Positions 36,143 to 44,385 of a DNA stretch of 64,000 nucleotides are shown piece after piece. The translations under genes were made by a program, and so were the position numbers. Numbering within the stretch: the stretch's first letter is position 1; the number at the start of each line of letters is the position of its first letter. The DNA lies in the NCBI RefSeq assembly GCF_003586445.1, contig NZ_CP030028.1, positions 2,308,501 through 2,372,500 on the forward strand. The letters run 5' to 3'. The notes beneath the pieces are model-generated. The model made no database searches. It saw nothing but the letters and a program-made list of their open reading frames with translations, and was not told the origin of the DNA. This stretch comes from Bacillus sp. Y1 (GTDB lineage: Bacteria > Bacillota > Bacilli > Bacillales > Cytobacillaceae).

Positions 36143-37146
36143 ATGGCAAGATACCGTATCGTTCGTACTGATTTTTGGAAGAATCCAGTTATTAATGAGC
36201 AATTAAATGGGGAGGAGAAATACTTTTACCTTTACCTATTGACCAATCCAAACACGACACAAATTGGAATCTATAAAATTTATGAAAAAGCAAATGGCCT
36301 ATGATATGTGCTATTCCCTCGAAAATATTCATTCATTAGTGGAACGATTCTCTGAGGATTATCAGTTGATTCGTTACAATCCTGAAACTAGAGAACTTGC
36401 CATTAGAGACTGGTGGAAGCATAACCTACAAAAAGGTGGGAAACCAGTGATGGATTGTATATATAGCGAATTAAAACAGGTTCAGGACCTCTCGCTCATC
36501 CGATATGTATCAGAAACCCATAACTAAGCCAGACATCTATAGCCTCTATGAATTCTTTTATAATCAAGCTGACAGAGATTCTATAGATGCAGTAAGTGCT
36601 GTAAATGAAATGGATACATATGTAGAGCTTGTTTGTGAAGAAGCGGCCGATACGTTTACGTGTCGTGATACGCTTCGTGAGCAAAATAAAAAAAAGAAAA
36701 AAGAAAAAGAAAAACAACTACAACAAAAAGTTCTTAGTCCTGATATAGAGAAGAATAGTCAGATAGAGTCGCCACACGTAACTCAAGAGTCAGGAGATGT
36801 GAAAGAAATTATTGAGTTTTGGGATTCCAATGGATTTGGTTTTACGAATGTAAACGGAAAAGAGCAGCTCTTAGCTTGGTTAGATGATTCTCGTTTTTTA
36901 CAGCCGAAAGAAATCATACTAAAAGCCATGACGATAGCCTGTGCTAATAATAAGCGGAAACTGAATTATGTGGTGGGGATTCTGAAAAACTGGGAGAATG
37001 AATCTTTACTAACCGTAGAAGAAATAGATTCGTATGTTGAGGACCAAAAGCCCGTAGCAAAGCAAAAGCAAGCAGCTGGATCACTACCTGCTGGAAGAGA
37101 TATTCCAACTGGATTTGTGCTTGATCTTACGGCTGGTGAAAAGTGA
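36143..37146 (+). pseudogene. DnaD/phage replisome-organiser-like gene broken by two frameshifts
   Basis: Three consecutive frames together make one protein of the type found beside phage or plasmid replication helicases. Frame 1 starts MARYRIVRTDFWKNPVINEQ and runs to GIYKI near 36285. Frame 2 continues KKQMAYDMCYSLENIHSLVE and GGKPVMDCIYSELK up to about 36515. Frame 3 runs from there to 37146 and contains a DnaB_2/DnaD C-terminal domain (EIIEFWDSNGFGFTNVNGKE ... NYVVGILKNWENE). One-base indels near 36285 and 36515 break it. The last 213 codons could still be made alone. It overlaps the helicase start (TGATG). Confidence 0.8.
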
Positions 37147-38402
37147 TGAGTATTCCTGAAAAAGCATTTTTAGGCAGCTTGCTGAAAGCAGATTACTTAC
37201 TCAAGGATACCATGATTCAACCGGAACAGCTCGAACTGACACGTCACAAAGAACTCATGAGAAGAATGGTAGATTTCAATCAAGCTGGAAAGAATATTGA
37301 CTTGATCACCTTAACGACCTTACCAGACCTAGAATCATTTGGGGGAATGTCCTACCTCTCGGAGTTGTTATCACATGCAGATGTGGAGAAATTTGACGGG
37401 CTGGAAAAGCTTATTCTGGATTCCTGGAAAGAAAGGGAAAAGAGAAACATCCTAACGCTCGCAACCATGAATGATTGGGAGGTTGCTAAAGTCATAAGTG
37501 AATTAGATAAAATCAACCAAGCGAAGATGGATGATCACACGTCTTTAAAACAAGCCTTATCATCCATTTGTGAGGCTCCTTGGGAAGATCCAATAGGGTT
37601 ACAAACGGCAACAACCGGTATTAAAAAGCTCGATGAAGTAACGGGAGGCTTTCAAGGAGGGGAGGTCACCATTCTAGCCGCTAGGCCATCGATGGGAAAA
37701 ACGGACGTGATGCTTCATTTTGCTAAAATGTCAGGCTGGGCAGGGTTTCTGCCACTCGTCTTCTCTCTGGAAATGCCTGAAAAGTTAATCACTTCTCGAT
37801 TAGTTGCTTCCACAGGAGGCTTTAACCGTAGAAAAATGAAAGATCCGAAACATAGCCTAAGTGAAAGTCAAAAGAATAAATGGTTTGACGTGATAGGTGA
37901 ACTCAATGAAACCAATATCCAAATATTTGATGGATCTGGACAAACCATTAGTGAAATGAGAGCAAAAACACGAAAATTGATCAACCAATATCCCTTCAAG
38001 AAACCCATCCTCTTTATTGATTACTTAACGTTAATCCAGTCAGGTCAATTTTACGGAGGCAATGCCCATCAACAAGTAACGGAAATATCCAAATCCCTAA
38101 AAACGATGGCAAAGGATTTCGATTGCCCAGTGATTTGTTTGGCACAGCTCAATCGATCGGTCGAATCAAGAGCCAATAAGCGACCGATGATGTCTGATAT
38201 TCGGGAATCAGGGAGTGTGGAGCAGGATGCGGATGTGATTTTGTTCTTGTATCGAGAAGCCTACTACGACAAAGAAACAGAGGATCGTTCCCTTGAAATC
38301 ATAATCTCAAAAAATCGAAACGGTCCAGTTGGAAGCATCAAGGTGGATTACAACGAGCATACAGGAGAGATTGAGGAACAAAAGGAATCAGTTATTTCTT
38401 GA
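37146..38402 (+). CDS. DnaB-like replicative helicase
   Basis: A 418-residue hexameric helicase of the DnaB family, shorter than chromosomal DnaB (about 450-470). The N-terminal domain covers about residues 1-130; the RecA-like domain has Walker A AARPSMGKTDVM, Walker B PILFIDYLT, the DnaB motif AQLNRSVESRANKRP and the arginine-finger region FLYREAYYD. The typical SDIRESGSVEQDADV is intact. Start ATG 37146 overlaps the stop of the DnaD-like pseudogene. It is probably from a prophage or integrative element, since its partner gene is broken and no integrase is present. Confidence 0.88.
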   Translation: MSIPEKAFLGSLLKADYLLKDTMIQPEQLELTRHKELMRRMVDFNQAGKNIDLITLTTLPDLESFGGMSYLSELLSHADVEKFDGLEKLILDSWKEREKRNILTLATMNDWEVAKVISELDKINQAKMDDHTSLKQALSSICEAPWEDPIGLQTATTGIKKLDEVTGGFQGGEVTILAARPSMGKTDVMLHFAKMSGWAGFLPLVFSLEMPEKLITSRLVASTGGFNRRKMKDPKHSLSESQKNKWFDVIGELNETNIQIFDGSGQTISEMRAKTRKLINQYPFKKPILFIDYLTLIQSGQFYGGNAHQQVTEISKSLKTMAKDFDCPVICLAQLNRSVESRANKRPMMSDIRESGSVEQDADVILFLYREAYYDKETEDRSLEIIISKNRNGPVGSIKVDYNEHTGEIEEQKESVIS

Positions 38403-38459
38403 TAGACCAAATAGAGCCCATTGAACGGATAAAAATACCAAACGCCGAGGTGTTTTAAC

Positions 38460-38885
38460 ATGGTTGTGAAAGAGGTTTACCGAGATTGTATAATGTATGA
38501 AGAATCCGCATTGGCCCACTACATCCACCATTTACTAGCAGAAAAGAAACTCTCATTAGACGACGATATGTCCAAAATAGACTTACAACAAGCCGATCAT
38601 CAGAAAGTAAGGGAAATGATTGAAAAGAATGTGTTAGGTTTTCGTAAGGTGGGCATCTACTCCCTAAAGATGAACCAGGAGGAGTTTATCTTTATCTATG
38701 CTCATAACCGGGAAGAGGCCATCCAATTCTTTATGAAAACCTTTCATCGAAATCCCTTGAACTGCCATGAATATTCACTAGATTTTGAGCTTTCTAGAGG
38801 GAATGGTGTGATTTCGTTTCGGGATATGAGGAAGGAATTTAAGTGTTTTCCGGCTGTTGCGGGGTGTTATAAAAGGATGTGGTGA
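38460..38885 (+). CDS. Hypothetical protein of the replication module
   Basis: A 141-residue soluble protein with no family I recognise. Features are YHI/HHLL helical stretches at the N-terminus, IFIYAHNREEAIQFFMKTF in the middle, and a C-terminal cysteine-containing tail. CGAGGTGTTTTAAC precedes the ATG. It lies between the helicase and the nuclease gene and is probably transcribed with them; similar unassigned proteins sit beside phage-type helicases. Confidence 0.6.
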   Translation: MVVKEVYRDCIMYEESALAHYIHHLLAEKKLSLDDDMSKIDLQQADHQKVREMIEKNVLGFRKVGIYSLKMNQEEFIFIYAHNREEAIQFFMKTFHRNPLNCHEYSLDFELSRGNGVISFRDMRKEFKCFPAVAGCYKRMW

Positions 38886-38898
38886 AAGGGGATGTTTC

Positions 38899-39501
38899 AT
38901 GATGAAAAGATTGGCTGGCGGTTTGATCATTACAGCAGGTACCTTACTAACAATCTATTCATCTCCACCACAGAAAAAGGAAATAATACAAGAGGTCATC
39001 CTCCAGGAGTATGAGAATCAAGATAGTCACTTATTGAAGGCTGAACCGGTTGGTAATCAGGTATCTGTTACTTTAATTGAAGTGATCGATGGCGATACCA
39101 TCAAAGTTCGTTTTAACGGGAAAGTAGAAACCATTCGCTATTTATTGATTAATACACCGGAGTCGAAAAATCCTAACATGTGTGTTCAACCCTATGCAAA
39201 GGAAGCCTATTTACGGAATAGCGAGTTAGTAAAGAGCGGCAAGCTCACTTTGGAATTTGAACAGGGGAATACAAGAGATTCCTATGGACGGTTGTTAGCT
39301 TATGTTTTTGTTGATGGAGAATCTATTCAAGAAAAACTGCTCAAAGAGGGGTATGCACGAGTCGCTTATATTATTAATCCTCCCTATAAATATCTTGAAC
39401 TATTTAGGGAGGATGAGAATATAGCAAAAAGTGAAAATATCAATGTGTGGGCAAGGGATAATTTTATAAGGGAACTGGGGTTTAGTGGGTGTATACCTTA
39501 A
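38899..39501 (+). CDS. Membrane-anchored or secreted thermonuclease (SNase-like)
   Basis: A 200-residue staphylococcal-nuclease homologue. A short basic start and hydrophobic segment (residues 1-22) act as signal or anchor. The OB-fold nuclease domain has VIDGDTIKVRF, RYLLINTPESKNPN, YAKEAY and DSYGRLLAYVFVDGESIQE, which provide the calcium-binding aspartates, the catalytic arginines and glutamate. ATG 38899 has AAAGGGG seven bases upstream. The gene overlaps the upstream reading frame only if a far upstream start is used. Nucleases like this accompany Bacillus mobile-element replication modules. Confidence 0.85.
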   Translation: MMKRLAGGLIITAGTLLTIYSSPPQKKEIIQEVILQEYENQDSHLLKAEPVGNQVSVTLIEVIDGDTIKVRFNGKVETIRYLLINTPESKNPNMCVQPYAKEAYLRNSELVKSGKLTLEFEQGNTRDSYGRLLAYVFVDGESIQEKLLKEGYARVAYIINPPYKYLELFREDENIAKSENINVWARDNFIRELGFSGCIP

Positions 39502-40122
39502 CTGTTGACAGCCTTTGAAATGTACCACTTCTGACTTAGCATTTACAACCAAATGACAAAAAGTGTACCAAAGAATGACAGACTGATTACCACTGAAATT
39601 CTTCTGGTGATAATAGATATAAACCATAGTTTTTAGAATCAAAAATGTTATAAAAATTTGATTGATTTTCAATAAGACAGCCTTCTGCAACCGGGACAGA
39701 TTTTGTAGTAACTCTTGTATTACACAGTTGACTGAATACTACGCAACAAATAACTTCTTTTGTGAAGGAAACTACTTAAAGTAAAACCAGTATCTTCTAA
39801 TTAACAGTGGGATGCATACCATACATTAACCTAAAAGGAGAGAAGGTTGTATTATTGATAGAGGGATTCATTTTTAAGGGTTCTGTTATTGATGGTCTAT
39901 AACTAAAAAGTTCATCTAATATAACAGGAAAGTGGAGAGTGTGTAGGTTTCGCCTTCTTACTTTTCCTTTGACAAGTTATGTCGAATTAAATGTTAAATT
40001 GTCAGTATTTAACGACAAGAAGAAGTTCTATTTATAAGTAAATATTGTCATAATTTATTATGGAGTCTTGAAAATGAATTATTAATAATGGGAGAGGAGG
40101 TTAACGAGGAGGAAGTTAGTAA
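39502..40122. other. Gene-free stretch with a promoter and inverted repeat
   Basis: No gene in 620 bp. At 39969-39974 there is a perfect TTGACA, with TTAAAT 19 bp later. The inverted repeat TGTCG (39980-39984) / CGACA (40013-40017), extended by TTAAAT/ATTTAA, overlaps this promoter and may be an operator for the gene at 40123. Elsewhere only AT-rich DNA is seen. Confidence 0.45.
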
Positions 40123-40365
40123 ATGACATTAACATCACATGCTCATGTACGCATGAATGAAAGAATTACGCCGATGGGGTTCAACTTTGCTAGAACGTTT
40201 GCAAAGAATGAAATTGAATCAGGGATACCTAGCTTTACCATATATAAAGATGGTAAAAGAAAAACAAAGGTAATCAACAATGGAATAATCTATATCGTTG
40301 ATGACACAAATCAGCGTGATAAGGTTGTAGTGACAGTATATCTTGAATCTGAATACCAGGAGTGA
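40123..40365 (+). CDS. DUF4258-like small protein
   Basis: An 80-residue protein with SHAHVRMNERITPMG at the N-terminus, matching the H-x-x-x-R-M-x-E-R pattern of DUF4258 domains, and a C-terminal beta-strand pattern (GIIYIVDDTNQRDKVVVTVY). Such domains look like small RNase/toxin folds related to BrnT, but activity is unproven. GAGGAGGTTAACGAGGAGG precedes the ATG. A 15-residue frame starts at 40372 directly after it (MFKTIKKLRKNPPDV); whether it is an antitoxin fragment or noise cannot be told. Confidence 0.6.
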   Translation: MTLTSHAHVRMNERITPMGFNFARTFAKNEIESGIPSFTIYKDGKRKTKVINNGIIYIVDDTNQRDKVVVTVYLESEYQE

Positions 40366-40966
40366 TGAGTAATGTTTAAGACGATTAAAAAGCTGAGAAA
40401 AAATCCACCGGATGTTTAGTGTCTTAATTGGATGGTAGGTCCAAGTACATTAAGAAAATAAATATAAAAATACTAATACTTAGTCTCTCATTATTCCTCA
40501 AGACTCCAATTAATGAATAATGAGTAGAGAAGACAAGTAATGGTAATTAAAGAAATTGTATATAAACACAGAAGAAACAAAATATAAAATCTAATTTAGA
40601 AAAAATATTTATAATATAGTTTAATTAAGATTTCAAAATACACCCAGTTAATTTGTATAAGTCTATCCTTTTTACAGAAAAAGACATATTATTAATAAAT
40701 AAATATATATTGGTAAATAGAAATTTTAGTAGAAGTAGTTTTTTTAAATAGAGCCCTTAGCAGATCATATTATAAAGAAACATGACTATAAGGGCTATTT
40801 CTTGTATTTTTTCTTCTGCTGAAAATAAAAAAAACTGCACCTCAAATGTTAAGTTTGTTTTACAATTGGAGGTGCAGTACTTGATTCAATAATGCCTTTT
40901 TTGCCATGCCTTCTTATTCATGCTCCTCTTGAATGATATTTTTACCTCGTAAAACACATTGTTAGT
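40366..40966. other. AT-rich stretch without genes
   Basis: About 600 bp with no credible coding frame apart from the 15-codon frame at 40372. The only structure is a minus-strand hairpin with a T-run (40824-40878) that resembles an insertion-sequence leader. Confidence 0.5.
40824..40878 (-). terminator. Hairpin with T-run, insertion-sequence leader-like
   Basis: ACTGCACCTC pairs perfectly with GAGGTGCAGT around an AATGTTAA-containing loop; read on the minus strand it ends in TTTTTTTTATTTTC. It resembles the hairpin at 35271 (shared AATGTTA core). No element body is attached. Confidence 0.5.
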
Positions 40967-41176
40967 TTGGGACCGGCATGGAACAGAATATTAGAATCTC
41001 AAGGATACAAGCCGATAGAAGATATAACTATTAGAAATTCAGAGAAAACCGTTTTAGGCAGACTTAAGAAATGGCAAATTAATCAATATGCTCTTCCAAT
41101 TGTAATCCACTTAGTACCAAATGCGGTGGGGTTTCCTGCAAGACCAAGTGTAGTTAATGAGATGCGAGAATGTTAG
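40967..41176 (+). pseudogene. Gene fragment of unknown family
   Basis: A 69-codon frame (start TTG in GTTTGGGACC, no ribosome site) reads GPAWNRILESQGYKPIEDIT and later GRLKKWQINQYALPIVIHLV. The texture looks like the C-terminal end of a larger protein, possibly an exported toxin-type C-terminus, but I cannot name it. No upstream coding sequence is attached, so it is treated as a remnant. Confidence 0.35.
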
Positions 41177-41352
41177 GTGACAAATCACTTGGAAGTTTTA
41201 GTTGTACTAATTATGAGTACAGAGACTTTATTCAAGTAAACAATTAAACAAGGACAAATAAGAGAAATTAAAAAAGAAGAGTTTGTCTATCTATCAAAGT
41301 TGGAAAGTTAAATACTAATTTAAGGCAGATAGGAATAAAGTAATTTAAAAGT

Positions 41353-41389
41353 AAAAAAAAAGCATTTATCTTTTGATAAATGCTTTTTT
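41353..41389. terminator. Bidirectional terminator
   Basis: AAAAAAAAAGCATTTATC pairs with GATAAATGCTTTTTT around a TTTT loop, ending the minus-strand gene at 41400 and stopping plus-strand read-through. Confidence 0.85.
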
Positions 41390-41399
41390 GATTCTATAA

Positions 41400-41681
41400 T
41401 TATAACTGTAGTATACCAACTCTTTTAGCTTCTGTAGTTATATCTGTTTGGTAGCTGTATGAAGCCCTTTTTCTTATATCCTCTGGAACTTCTGAGGCAC
41501 TTATAATTCTTGTTTCTCCTTCAATCATAACCTTGTAACTGCTACCACTAATCTTTTGAATAAACATTTTTGAGTAGGCTTTTACTTTATAGGCGATGTT
41601 TCTTACCCACTTTTTGATTTCATCCCAAAAGGCAACCGCAACACCACCAAGTATCGCTCCTAATATAATCCACTCTAACAT
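41400..41681 (-). CDS. Small single-pass membrane protein, paralogue of 42549 and 44386
   Basis: A 93-residue protein with an N-terminal membrane helix (residues 2-17), the family core FWDEIKKWV right after it and the C-terminal block SEVPEDIRKRA ... DITTEA. The same pattern (FW-D/N-D/E-I-x-x-W, then VP-x-D/E-IRK-R/K-A, then DIT-x-E) occurs in the proteins at 42549 and 44386. The middle is shorter than in those, probably by internal deletion. It is oriented away from the main operon and follows a frameshifted paralogue of the 45141 gene, so the pair looks like a decayed or alternative copy of two operon components. Confidence 0.7.
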   Translation of the reverse strand: MLEWIILGAILGGVAVAFWDEIKKWVRNIAYKVKAYSKMFIQKISGSSYKVMIEGETRIISASEVPEDIRKRASYSYQTDITTEAKRVGILQL

Positions 41682-41702
41682 TATAAAACCTCCAAACGTT
41701 GT

Positions 41703-42031
41703 TTAGACTGCACGATTTTTGTATAATTCTGGGGCATTTATTTCATATTGTATCTCTTGCTTTAATTGTAATTCTTGAATTGGCTCATCTAGTAGCGTTG
41801 CAAATTCAACTTTTTCTTGTGTAGATGCTTCGACCGATTGCATTTTTTATCTAGAAAATATAAATTAATTGATACATTAATAGTTTCTTCCTTCGTATAA
41901 GGGATTAGTTTAAGTACTCCCGAAACAAATGTGTAATTACTGTTAGTATCTAAAGATTGGGTGATTAACTGATCACTTTTATTTGAAAAGCTTTCAGTTA
42001 ATCTATGAATTGAAAGTTTTCCCTTGTTCAT
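41703..42031 (-). pseudogene. Frameshifted paralogue of the 45141 gene
   Basis: The upstream part (from 42031) reads NSNYTFVSGVLKLIPYTKEE and INLYFLDKK, matching SLDYVSGYFIINL and AEMYFQD of the 45141 protein. After an A6 run near 41844-41849 the frame is lost; the next frame continues MQSVEASTQEKVEFATLLDE and LQLKQEIQYEINAPELYKNR to a stop at 41703, which matches the other copy's ELKSKQELKYELSSPKL. A one-base slip in the A-run would restore a full protein. It is therefore a degraded or phase-variable copy. Confidence 0.65.
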
Positions 42032-42346
42032 GAACCGTTTTTTAATCCATAGTCCTATTAAAGTAATATGAGAAAGGTGGATGTTCCTGAAATTATATTG
42101 GATAACATCTGTGGTTTTGCGTCTCCACTTTTCAATGGATTTAGCCTATATCAATTTATGTTGAATTTATAGGTAAATAGTAACACAAATTTTTTAAATA
42201 ACAATATTAGTTTTAGTTTTTACCTTTCGACTTTTTTCGACCTTCTCTTCCTAGTTTTGACTATATTCCTTTAATGAAAGGGCATTTATTGTAAAAAAAG
42301 GTAGTAAAAAAATGAAAAAAATGATAATATAGTCCTATTAATAAAT
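42032..42346. other. Divergent intergenic region with the riboswitch promoter
   Basis: No gene. An extended -10 TGATAATAT (42322-42330) lies just before the riboswitch and would start transcription near 42337. A TTGACT at 42256-42261 is too far upstream to pair with it. Confidence 0.45.
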
Positions 42347-42370
42347 TAACATTTATTAGGGAAAATTTTC

Positions 42371-42463
42371 ATGCAATGCACGAAACGGCAAATCTATTGA
42401 AAGATAGAGACGCAAAGCCACAGGTCTAAGGTCTATGACTATGATAGCTGGGTTACCGAATGT
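42371..42463 (+). ncRNA. GEMM-I (cyclic-di-GMP class I) riboswitch aptamer
   Basis: The sequence matches the class I consensus in order: CACGAAACGGCAAAT, the P2 arm CTATT-GAAA-GATAG with its GAAA tetraloop (42399-42402), GACGCAAAGCCACAGGTCTAA (tetraloop receptor side), a variable P3 ending GATAGC, then TGGGTTACCG. The base before GCAAA (42387) is G, matching the G that selects c-di-GMP over 3',3'-cGAMP in typical members. The aptamer precedes a hairpin terminator and the nine-gene operon, so the second messenger should control this locus. Confidence 0.9.
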
Positions 42464-42495
42464 TAGGGTTTTTTAATTTCTAACACGTCAGTAAA

Positions 42496-42527
42496 GGCTG
42501 TCTCTATCAATGAGACAGTCTTTTTTT
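42496..42527 (+). terminator. Riboswitch expression-platform terminator
   Basis: GGCTGTCTC (42496-42504 with neighbours) pairs with GAGACAGTC (42512-42520) around TATCAAT, then TTTTTTT. GTCTCTATC (42500-42508) in its left arm is fully complementary to GATAGAGAC (42403-42411) in the aptamer P2 region, giving a direct antiterminator choice. Ligand-folded aptamer would free the terminator, so an OFF switch is predicted. Confidence 0.85.
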
Positions 42528-42548
42528 AGGAAAGGAGATGAATCAATT

Positions 42549-42893
42549 ATGATTCTTGAATCAATTTTAATAGGAGCAGCAATAATTGCAGGTGGCTCAC
42601 TTTTAGCGGTATTTTGGAATGATATAGTTAGTTGGTTAAAGCGTGCGATATCAAAGGTAAAGCAAGTGATTAAAATTGGTGTTTATGGTACAAAGGTTTT
42701 TATTCGTGTAGGAAGTAAGGCGGCAATAGAGGAGATATCAAGACATTTTTCCAAAGATCATAATAATCGTTGGCATGAGACAGTTGTTACTAGAGAAGTA
42801 CCAGCCAGTAAAGTTCCGGCGGACATTAGGAAAAGGGCAAAATACGGAAGTGAAGTAGACATAACTAGAGAGCTTGAACTTCAGCTCAAATAG
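42549..42893 (+). CDS. Small single-pass membrane protein 1 of the riboswitch operon
   Basis: A 114-residue protein, first gene behind the riboswitch. A membrane helix fills residues 3-22 (SILIGAAIIAGGSLLAVF), then WNDIVSWLKRAISKVKQ, an amphipathic region, a polar segment with HNNRWHETVV, and the family C-terminus SKVPADIRKRAKYGSEVDIT. It is paralogous to the proteins at 44386 and 41400. AAAGGAG lies 11 bases before ATG 42549; the ATG at 42538 stops after four codons. Probably a membrane-anchoring subunit or regulator of the complex; function unknown. Confidence 0.75.
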   Translation: MILESILIGAAIIAGGSLLAVFWNDIVSWLKRAISKVKQVIKIGVYGTKVFIRVGSKAAIEEISRHFSKDHNNRWHETVVTREVPASKVPADIRKRAKYGSEVDITRELELQLK

Positions 42894-42904
42894 GAGAGAT
42901 ATGA

Positions 42905-43402
42905 ATGGAAATATTAGGTGGTGCCCTTAGTTTAATTATAGGTGTATTTGTTCTTTTCTTTGTTTTAGGGCTAATTGTTCAAATATTTAAGTTGTTTTTT
43001 TATCTATTAAAAGCTTTATACAAGCTTCTTCTACTTTTATTAAAACCTGCTGTTGTTATCGGCTTATTATATGGAGTATTCTACTTATTTGACTTCCTTG
43101 GACTAATCATTCTCGGAGTATCTGCACTGATTATCTATATTATCCATGTAATGAAGCAAGATCCGCTTGAAAGGCAAATAAAGAAGATTTTTCAAACGTT
43201 TGAAATGTCAACCATCAGTGATTTAATAGACCAATTAAATGGAAATCCGTCATATGATGAGGTGAAAAGTATTATTAATCAATTATTAAAAGATTCAAAG
43301 CTAGAGAAGCTTGATTTTGGAGATAAAGAAGTAGTTTATCGATGGACAGAAAATAGATATTATTCGAAAGGTGTAGTGAAAAAGACAATCACACTACAAT
43401 AA
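42905..43402 (+). CDS. Multi-pass membrane protein with winged-helix-like C-terminus
   Basis: A 165-residue protein. About three hydrophobic segments fill residues 5-82 (for example GVFVLFFVLGLIVQIFKLFF and LLLLLLKPAVVIGLLYGVF), the charged HVMKQDPLERQIKKIF follows, and residues 95-155 (STISDLIDQLNGNPSYDEVK then LEKLDFGDKEVVYRW) look like a small winged-helix domain. It begins 11 bases after the previous gene. It may be a membrane sensor or channel partner of the operon's ATPases (inference). Confidence 0.7.
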   Translation: MEILGGALSLIIGVFVLFFVLGLIVQIFKLFFYLLKALYKLLLLLLKPAVVIGLLYGVFYLFDFLGLIILGVSALIIYIIHVMKQDPLERQIKKIFQTFEMSTISDLIDQLNGNPSYDEVKSIINQLLKDSKLEKLDFGDKEVVYRWTENRYYSKGVVKKTITLQ

Positions 43403-43417
43403 ATGGAGGAGATTACA

Positions 43418-44374
43418 ATGCCAATCGGAAGTCCTATAAAAACATCAGCCCAAAAAGAAGTTCAACCTCAAATGTCGTCTAATGAAGTGAAAGACAATAA
43501 TGGAAGAGGTAAGAGTAAACCTCTGTCTTTTATTCCTCAAAGTCCCAAGTATACAATGGATGATATTATTCTTCCAGCAAAAACAATTGAATCCATAAAA
43601 AACGCACTAGCAATAAAGGATAAAAGTGACCTTGTGTTTGATACGTGGGGGTTATCTAAAACTCATAAACATTCAAAGAAAGTAGGGATTAATTTGTATG
43701 GCCCACCAGGAACAGGAAAGACAATGGTTGCTCATGCAATTAGCCATTACTTACATAAAAAATTAATTGTTATTAACTATGCAGATATTGAATCTAAATA
43801 TGTAGGGGATACACCTAAAAACTTAACAGAAGCATTCCAAACGGCTAATGAAACAAATAGTATTTTATTCTTTGACGAAGCGGATGCTATTTTAAGTCGA
43901 AGAGTAACCAACATGAATAATGCAACTGATACGAGTGTAAACCAAACAAGATCAGTAATGCTCACCTTAATGAACGACTATCAAGGTGTCATTATATTTG
44001 CTACAAATTACATTAGTAATTATGATCCAGCATTTATGCGTCGTATTCTCGCTCATATAGATTTTGAATTACCAGATTACGAGTGTAGAGTACGCTTATA
44101 TGAAAAGCTAATTCCTATTGAACTTCCAACTAATGTTAAAATTCTTCAACTTGCTGAAAAATTTGAAGGAATATCAGGTAGTGATATTTCTAATGCAATA
44201 TTATTAGCAGCTTATAAGGGTGCACAAACCAACGAGTTTGTGGAACATAAATATTTTGAAGAAGCACTTGAAGGTATAAAGAAAAGTCAAAAGGCAAATA
44301 GTGGTGTAGATCCTGTCAAAATTGAAACAAGATCAGTAACGGAAGAGTATGTAAGGCAGAATATTAATATATAG
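43418..44374 (+). CDS. AAA+ ATPase
   Basis: A 318-residue single-module AAA+ protein. Walker A is GPPGTGKT (residues 95-102), the substrate-contacting pore-loop-like NYADIESKYVGDT follows, Walker B is ILFFDEAD (149-156), sensor 1 is IIFATNY and the arginine fingers are in FMRRILAHIDF (about 208-209). The C-terminal small helical domain contains EKFEGISGSDISNAILLAAY. Such classic AAA+ proteins remodel or unfold protein complexes. I prefer ATG 43418, as GGAGGAG directly upstream is its ribosome site. It belongs to the riboswitch operon, between membrane proteins. Confidence 0.88.
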   Translation: MPIGSPIKTSAQKEVQPQMSSNEVKDNNGRGKSKPLSFIPQSPKYTMDDIILPAKTIESIKNALAIKDKSDLVFDTWGLSKTHKHSKKVGINLYGPPGTGKTMVAHAISHYLHKKLIVINYADIESKYVGDTPKNLTEAFQTANETNSILFFDEADAILSRRVTNMNNATDTSVNQTRSVMLTLMNDYQGVIIFATNYISNYDPAFMRRILAHIDFELPDYECRVRLYEKLIPIELPTNVKILQLAEKFEGISGSDISNAILLAAYKGAQTNEFVEHKYFEEALEGIKKSQKANSGVDPVKIETRSVTEEYVRQNINI

Positions 44375-44385
44375 GAGGATTCTAC

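Noticed and set aside
39400..39690. 96-codon minus-strand frame behind the thermonuclease gene
   Set aside because: It overlaps that gene, has no start signal and reads as AT-rich noise.
36143..40365. Complete prophage or integrative element
   Set aside because: Replication genes are present but no integrase, structural genes or attachment-site repeats could be seen.
42371..42463. Other riboswitch classes (glycine, SAM, ykkC)
   Set aside because: The GCAAA, GACGCAAAGCC and GGTTACCG blocks in this order match GEMM-I and no other class.
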